DNA of 64,000 nucleotides, from positions 1-64,000 of the forward strand of contig JBMDXB010000062.1 in assembly GCA_048594885.1 (NCBI GenBank), in the 5' to 3' direction. Both the position numbers and the translations under genes were made by a program. This DNA is from JBMDXB01 sp048594885 (GTDB lineage Bacteria; Acidobacteriota; Vicinamibacteria; Vicinamibacterales; 2-12-FULL-66-21). The notes under the pieces were generated by a model. That model did no database searches. It worked only from the letters and a program-made list of their open reading frames with translations, and was not told the origin of the DNA. Position 1 is the first letter of the stretch. The number at the start of each line of letters is the position of its first letter. Of this stretch, positions 60,085-64,000 are shown in pieces.

Positions 60085-61380
60085 TCAGAGGCGAATGCGC
60101 CGCACCGCGAAGTCGCCGCCGGCGCCTTCGACGACGTAGTACAGCTCGCCGTCGACGATCGTCATGGCGGCGGTGCTTGGTACTCGAGCCGCGGCGTCGA
60201 GCACGTCGATGCGTGTCGCTGACCGGCCGTCACCGCTGAGACGAATGCGGAGCAGACGATGTGCGTCGTCGCCGGTGCTCTGCAGCGCGATGAGCGATCC
60301 GCGGTGCCATCGGATTCGTGCCACGCCGGAGAGCTCGACGTTCCGAGGCGGCTTGATGCGCCCTGCGCCGGCGCGATAGATCCCGCTGTCGGCTGCGACG
60401 TACACGGTGCCGTCGCCGGACATCGTGACGCTCGTTGCGCCGCTCTCGACGGCGCCGACCCGTTCGAATGACGGTGCCCCGGGCCGCAGCCGCACCAATT
60501 GGCCGCGTGAGCTGTCGACGGCAATCACTGTGCCGTCGCCGCGGACGGCGACGTCGGCGAAGCGGCCGCCCGCCGATCTCCGCGCGTACGCCTTCAGCAC
60601 GCGGCCCGAGATCAACTGCAGCTTGTGCAGCATCGGCCGTTCCTCTCCGGACGAGGCGTCGACGCTCGCGACCCACAGGTTGCCGACGCTCGGCTCGATC
60701 TCCACAGCCGTGACGGTTCCGAATCCGGCAGAGGCTCCGCTCACGAGCGTGGCGACCTGGTGGGAGAACTCGTCGATGACGGCCAGGCGGCTCACATCGC
60801 GATCGCTCACAATGAATCGCCGCGACACGGCGTCGTAGGCGAGGGCCGAAGGCCGCAACGACGGCGAGGAGAAGGTGAACGCGTCGGGCACGCCGGCAGT
60901 CGGCGCTGGCGTCGGCACCGAGGCAATCCGGGCGGTGGCGGGTACGGGCGCCGCGGCTGGCGGGCCCGCCAGCGTCGCAGCCGCGGGAGTGTCACTCGCG
61001 CGCGAGACGATCGCCGCCTCCACATCCGGCCACTCGCGCAGTGTGCGCACGATCGCGAACTCGTCGCTGCCGATGGCTTCCGCGGCGACGCCGGCCGGCG
61101 CGACGCGGCGCAGCATCACGAGCGCGTCGTGCGGCCGGCCGCTCAGGCTCGGCGCGCGCGCGAGCAGGAACAGCAACGCCGGATCGTTGCGCGGCCCGAG
61201 CTGCACGGCGCGCCACGCGAGGTCGTGGAACGCCTCGAACTCCCTGCGTTCCGCGGCGTCGAGCGCAAGACGCCGGCACTCGGCGGCATCACCGCAATGC
61301 GCTCGCGGCGGCGCCGCGTCCTGAGCAGCCGCGATCGCCCCGAGCGCCACGGCCATGGTGACGAAAACGAATCCTCGCAC
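60085..61380 (-). CDS. Exported propeller-type protein
   Basis: This 431-residue protein (GTG start) has a signal peptide, a TPR-like helical N-terminus (about 25-100), an Ala/Pro linker and a six-bladed propeller with repeated strands (DRDVSRLAVIDEFSHQVATL, VAVRGDGTVIAVDSSRGQLV). It resembles SMP-30/NHL-like scaffolds; no active site is evident. It lies three bases after a cyclase gene on the same strand. Confidence 0.75.
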   Translation of the reverse strand: MRGFVFVTMAVALGAIAAAQDAAPPRAHCGDAAECRRLALDAAERREFEAFHDLAWRAVQLGPRNDPALLFLLARAPSLSGRPHDALVMLRRVAPAGVAAEAIGSDEFAIVRTLREWPDVEAAIVSRASDTPAAATLAGPPAAAPVPATARIASVPTPAPTAGVPDAFTFSSPSLRPSALAYDAVSRRFIVSDRDVSRLAVIDEFSHQVATLVSGASAGFGTVTAVEIEPSVGNLWVASVDASSGEERPMLHKLQLISGRVLKAYARRSAGGRFADVAVRGDGTVIAVDSSRGQLVRLRPGAPSFERVGAVESGATSVTMSGDGTVYVAADSGIYRAGAGRIKPPRNVELSGVARIRWHRGSLIALQSTGDDAHRLLRIRLSGDGRSATRIDVLDAAARVPSTAAMTIVDGELYYVVEGAGGDFAVRRIRL

Positions 61381-61383
61381 GAT

Positions 61384-62163
61384 CTACTTTCGGGGCAGCA
61401 GCGCGACAACGCGCACCGGGCCGCCGGAGCCGCCCTCGATCTTCATCGGCAACGCGATGACGGTCGCGCCGCGCGGCGGCAGACGATCGAGATTTGTCAG
61501 GTTCTCGAGACCAGGCACGTTCCTCGCGGCGGCGATGCGATGGACGGCGAAGTCCGTCGAGCGCCCGTAGTCGATTGACGCCGTGTCGATGCCGAGCGCC
61601 GCGACGTTCCGATCCTCGACGAGCAGCCGCGCCGCCGCCTCACCGTAGCTCGGAAACGACAATTTCGACGCGTCGCCAGGCGTGTCGTCGCCGAGGTAGG
61701 CCTTCGCGTTCGGCCAGTGACGGCTCCAGTCCGTGCGCAGCAGCACGATCGTACCGGCAGGAATCTGGCCGTGCCCCTTCTCGAAGGCCAGCACGTCCTC
61801 CGTCGTCAGGCAGTAGTCGCGATCCGTGCGCGTCTTCGCGGCAATGTTGATGACGACGGCCGGCCCGATCAACTGATCGAGCGGAATCTCGTCGGCGGTG
61901 CGGCCCTTCTCGGCAAAGTGACGCGGCGCGTCGAGATGGGTACCGCCATGCTCCGGCGTGGCGATGCTGTAGGCGGAGTAGAAGTAACCGCCCTCAGTCG
62001 TGCCGTAGGCCAGCTTCTCCATCGTGAACTTCGATGGAGAAGTCGGCCAGTAGACGGTCTCGCGGTTGTACGGATGGGTCAGGTCGACAATCTGAGCGGG
62101 CGCCGGGTCGAGTGGCAGCTGCGACGCCGCGACCACCAGCAGCGCAGCGATAACTAGCTTCAT
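61384..62163 (-). CDS. Exported cyclase-family hydrolase
   Basis: This 259-residue protein has a signal peptide and the metal motif of the kynurenine-formamidase/cyclase family, HGGTHLDAPRHF, with IVDLTHPYN at the start and RTDWSR further on. It hydrolyses N-formyl or amide/lactone substrates; the natural substrate is open. Its stop is three bases before the propeller gene, suggesting co-translation. A repeat array lies upstream. Confidence 0.85.
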   Translation of the reverse strand: MKLVIAALLVVAASQLPLDPAPAQIVDLTHPYNRETVYWPTSPSKFTMEKLAYGTTEGGYFYSAYSIATPEHGGTHLDAPRHFAEKGRTADEIPLDQLIGPAVVINIAAKTRTDRDYCLTTEDVLAFEKGHGQIPAGTIVLLRTDWSRHWPNAKAYLGDDTPGDASKLSFPSYGEAAARLLVEDRNVAALGIDTASIDYGRSTDFAVHRIAAARNVPGLENLTNLDRLPPRGATVIALPMKIEGGSGGPVRVVALLPRK

Positions 62164-62169
62164 CCGGTC

Positions 62170-62265
62170 AATGCTAAATGCTAAATGCCGAATGCTGAAT
62201 GAAAATCATCGAGCATTCAGCCTTCAGCATTCCATTCAGCATTCAGCATTCGGCATTCAGCATTG
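62170..62265. repeat. Word-repeat palindrome AATGCTGAATG / CATTCAGCATT
   Basis: AATGCTAAATGCTAAATGCCGAATGCTGAATG on the left is mirrored by GCATTCAGCCTTCAGCATTCCATTCAGCATTCAGCATTCGGCATT on the right across a short loop, filling the space between the cyclase and permease genes. Same architecture as the lysine-operon elements with another word. Confidence 0.8.
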
Positions 62266-62275
62266 ACCGAACACC

Positions 62276-64000
62276 TCAACTATCGCGCAGCGCGACCATG
62301 GGATCGATCCTCGTGGCGCGCCGCGCTGGAATGTAGCAGGCCAGCATCGCCACCGCGAACAGCACGATCGTGACGCCGGCGAAGACCGCCGCATCGCGCG
62401 GCGCGACGTTGAACAGCTGCGATTGCAGCAACTGGGAGAGCCATGCGGAGGCCAGCAGGCCCAGCGCGATGCCGATCCCCGCCGTTTTCGCGCCGTGCCT
62501 GAGCACCAGCGAAAGGATCGATCGACGGTCGGCGCCGAGCGCCTGCCGGATCCCGAACTCGCGCACGCGCTGCGCGACGGCGAACGACAGCACGCCGTAA
62601 ATGCCAATCGCCGAGAGCACGAGCGCGACGGCGCCGAAGATCCCCAGCAGCAGCATCGGCGTGCGACGTCCCTCCAGCGACCGCGCAATCCATCCCTCCA
62701 TCGTCCGCACGTCGGCAATCGGCTGCTCGGTGTCGATCGCCTGCACGACCGAGCGCACCTGTGGCACGAGATTCTGAGGATCGAGCGCGGTCTTCAGCAC
62801 GAGCGCCATGCCCGCGCGTGCCTGCTGCGTGATGGGATAGTAGATGCGCTCCTTCTCCACCGGCTGACCGAGATCGATGCTGTTGATCGTGCCGACGACG
62901 CCGACGATGGTGAATGCAGGACTGGCTGGCCCGCCGCGGCGGATCTGCTGGCCGATCGGGCTGCGGTCCTTGAAATAGCGATTCACCAGCAGACGGTCGA
63001 TCACGCAAACGGGCTGGTTCTCCGCCGTGTCGGTCTCGTTGAACAGCCGCCCCTCGATGAGCGGGATCTGCATCGCCTGGAAGTAGTCGCCGCCGACGAC
63101 CTCCTGCCGAGCGTGCAACTGCGGCGCGTTCGGCGGCGGCGTGTATCCGACGATCGAGTACGACCCGGAGCTCACGCTGCCGTTGAACGGGACGTTCGAC
63201 GTCAGGCCGGCACTCGTCACGCCGGGAATCGTTCGCGCCTGCTCGAGCAGCCGCTGCCAGAACGCGCGGCGTGCCGCGGCATCGGCGTAGCGCGCCGGCG
63301 GCAGCGAGAGCTGCGCTGTCAGCACGTTGTCCGGCGAGAAGCCCGGATTGACGTCGAGCAGCCGCGCGAAGCTCTTGATCAGCAGGCCTGAGCCGACGAG
63401 CAACATCAGCGCGAGCGCCGTCTCGGCGACGATGAGCGTCGAACGCGTCAGGCGCGTGCCGCGCGAGGCCGAACTGCTCCTGCTGTCGTCCTTCAGCAGC
63501 GCGTTGGTGTCGCCGCGTCCGGCCGCCATCGCCGGCACGATGCCGAACACCAGCCCGGTCGCGACCGCGAGCGCGAAGGTGAAGGCAAGCACGGCAGGCC
63601 GCAACGACGCGCCGGCAAGCGCCGGCACCTGCTGCGCCGTCGTGGCGACGAGCGCGCGCAGCCCGATGACGCCGAGGATCAGCCCGCCGGCGGCGCCGAT
63701 GAGCGAGAGCACGATCCCCTCGGTCAGCACCTGCCGGGCGATGCGCCACTGACCGGCGCCGAGCGTCGCGCGGATGGCAATCTCGCGTCCGCGTCCCGTC
63801 GCCCGCATCAGCAGCAGGTTGGCGACGTTCGCGCAGGCGATGAGGAGCACGAGGATCACGCCGCCCTGCAGGATCAGGATTCCCCGCCGCACGTCGCCGG
63901 CCATCTGCTCACGGAGCGTGATGGCGTAGCCGCCGAATCCGCTGCTCGCGACAAACGGCTTGAACTGCGGCAGCCGCTCGAGGTTGCGGCCGAGGATCGT
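62276..64000 (-). CDS. ADOP-type MacB-like permease (5' part outside the window)
   Basis: At least 575 residues of a third duplicated permease are present: LLIACANVANLLLMRATGRG, REIAIRATLGAGQWRIARQV, the second periplasmic domain with VIDRLLVNRYFKDRSPIGQQ, and the C-terminal VREFGIRQALGADRRS and ARRATRIDPMVAL. The frame is open through base 64000, so the start lies beyond the window; the ATG at 63904 is internal. Confidence 0.88.
   Translation of the reverse strand, partial: TILGRNLERLPQFKPFVASSGFGGYAITLREQMAGDVRRGILILQGGVILVLLIACANVANLLLMRATGRGREIAIRATLGAGQWRIARQVLTEGIVLSLIGAAGGLILGVIGLRALVATTAQQVPALAGASLRPAVLAFTFALAVATGLVFGIVPAMAAGRGDTNALLKDDSRSSSASRGTRLTRSTLIVAETALALMLLVGSGLLIKSFARLLDVNPGFSPDNVLTAQLSLPPARYADAAARRAFWQRLLEQARTIPGVTSAGLTSNVPFNGSVSSGSYSIVGYTPPPNAPQLHARQEVVGGDYFQAMQIPLIEGRLFNETDTAENQPVCVIDRLLVNRYFKDRSPIGQQIRRGGPASPAFTIVGVVGTINSIDLGQPVEKERIYYPITQQARAGMALVLKTALDPQNLVPQVRSVVQAIDTEQPIADVRTMEGWIARSLEGRRTPMLLLGIFGAVALVLSAIGIYGVLSFAVAQRVREFGIRQALGADRRSILSLVLRHGAKTAGIGIALGLLASAWLSQLLQSQLFNVAPRDAAVFAGVTIVLFAVAMLACYIPARRATRIDPMVALRDS

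Overview
The window reads as a high-GC, chromosome-type segment from a member of the Acidobacteriota, most likely a Vicinamibacteria-like lineage. This is an inference from gene content: three MacB-like 'ADOP' permeases, sigma factors paired with membrane-anchored Ser/Thr kinases, many TAT- or lipobox-bearing exported proteins, and short GC-rich intergenic spaces. No rRNA, tRNA, CRISPR array, integrase or insertion sequence was seen.

Layout. 1-4842: the tail of a BNR-type propeller gene, a lipoprotein, a membrane-anchored protein, a relic of the dapD 3' end, then a 776-residue protein built on an internal duplication with two small partners. 4848-11321 (minus strand): an AraC regulator, a 67-residue Gly-rich candidate RiPP precursor, a radical SAM/SPASM enzyme, and two cobalamin-type radical SAM enzymes that both end in PqqD-like (RRE) domains. 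I think this is the undescribed system of the window. 11688-19408: an ECF sigma factor overlapping a multi-domain membrane Ser/Thr kinase, followed by five tightly spaced genes ending in a fused lytic transglycosylase/peptidoglycan-binding/MepA-like protein. 19484-25525: a serine hydrolase, a broken NamZ gene, two enolase-superfamily sugar-acid dehydratases and a sulfatase with an apparent internal deletion. 25630-32341: a kinase, a subtilisin-like protease, an ECF sigma factor, a small envelope protein and an M19 dipeptidase.

32412-34618: a small membrane protein, two DUF305 proteins and an outer-membrane-like protein. 34697-41284 (minus): an almost complete lysine/diaminopimelate operon by the succinylase route, asd-lysC-dapB-dapA-dapD-dapE. 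Every non-overlapping junction of that operon is filled by a different palindromic 'word-repeat' array. 41434-41617: a strong sigma70-type promoter, a 26-codon basic ORF and an intrinsic terminator form a roughly 150-nt transcription unit. 41649-46754: an ADOP permease, a glycine-zipper protein, a PQQ-type propeller and a DUF4159 protein. 46884-50821: a sigma/anti-sigma pair followed by exported proteins and a POTRA/barrel outer-membrane protein.

50890-54674: a DUF4143 ATPase behind a perfect palindrome, then a DapA-like/SDR/proline dehydrogenase operon. 54762-64000: a lipoprotein, a four-helix-bundle relic, an ADOP permease, a Gly-zipper stress protein, glutamyl-Q-tRNA(Asp) synthetase, a PEBP-like protein, a propeller protein, a cyclase-family hydrolase and a third ADOP permease cut by the window edge.

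No database search was possible. Family names rest on motifs recognised by eye.
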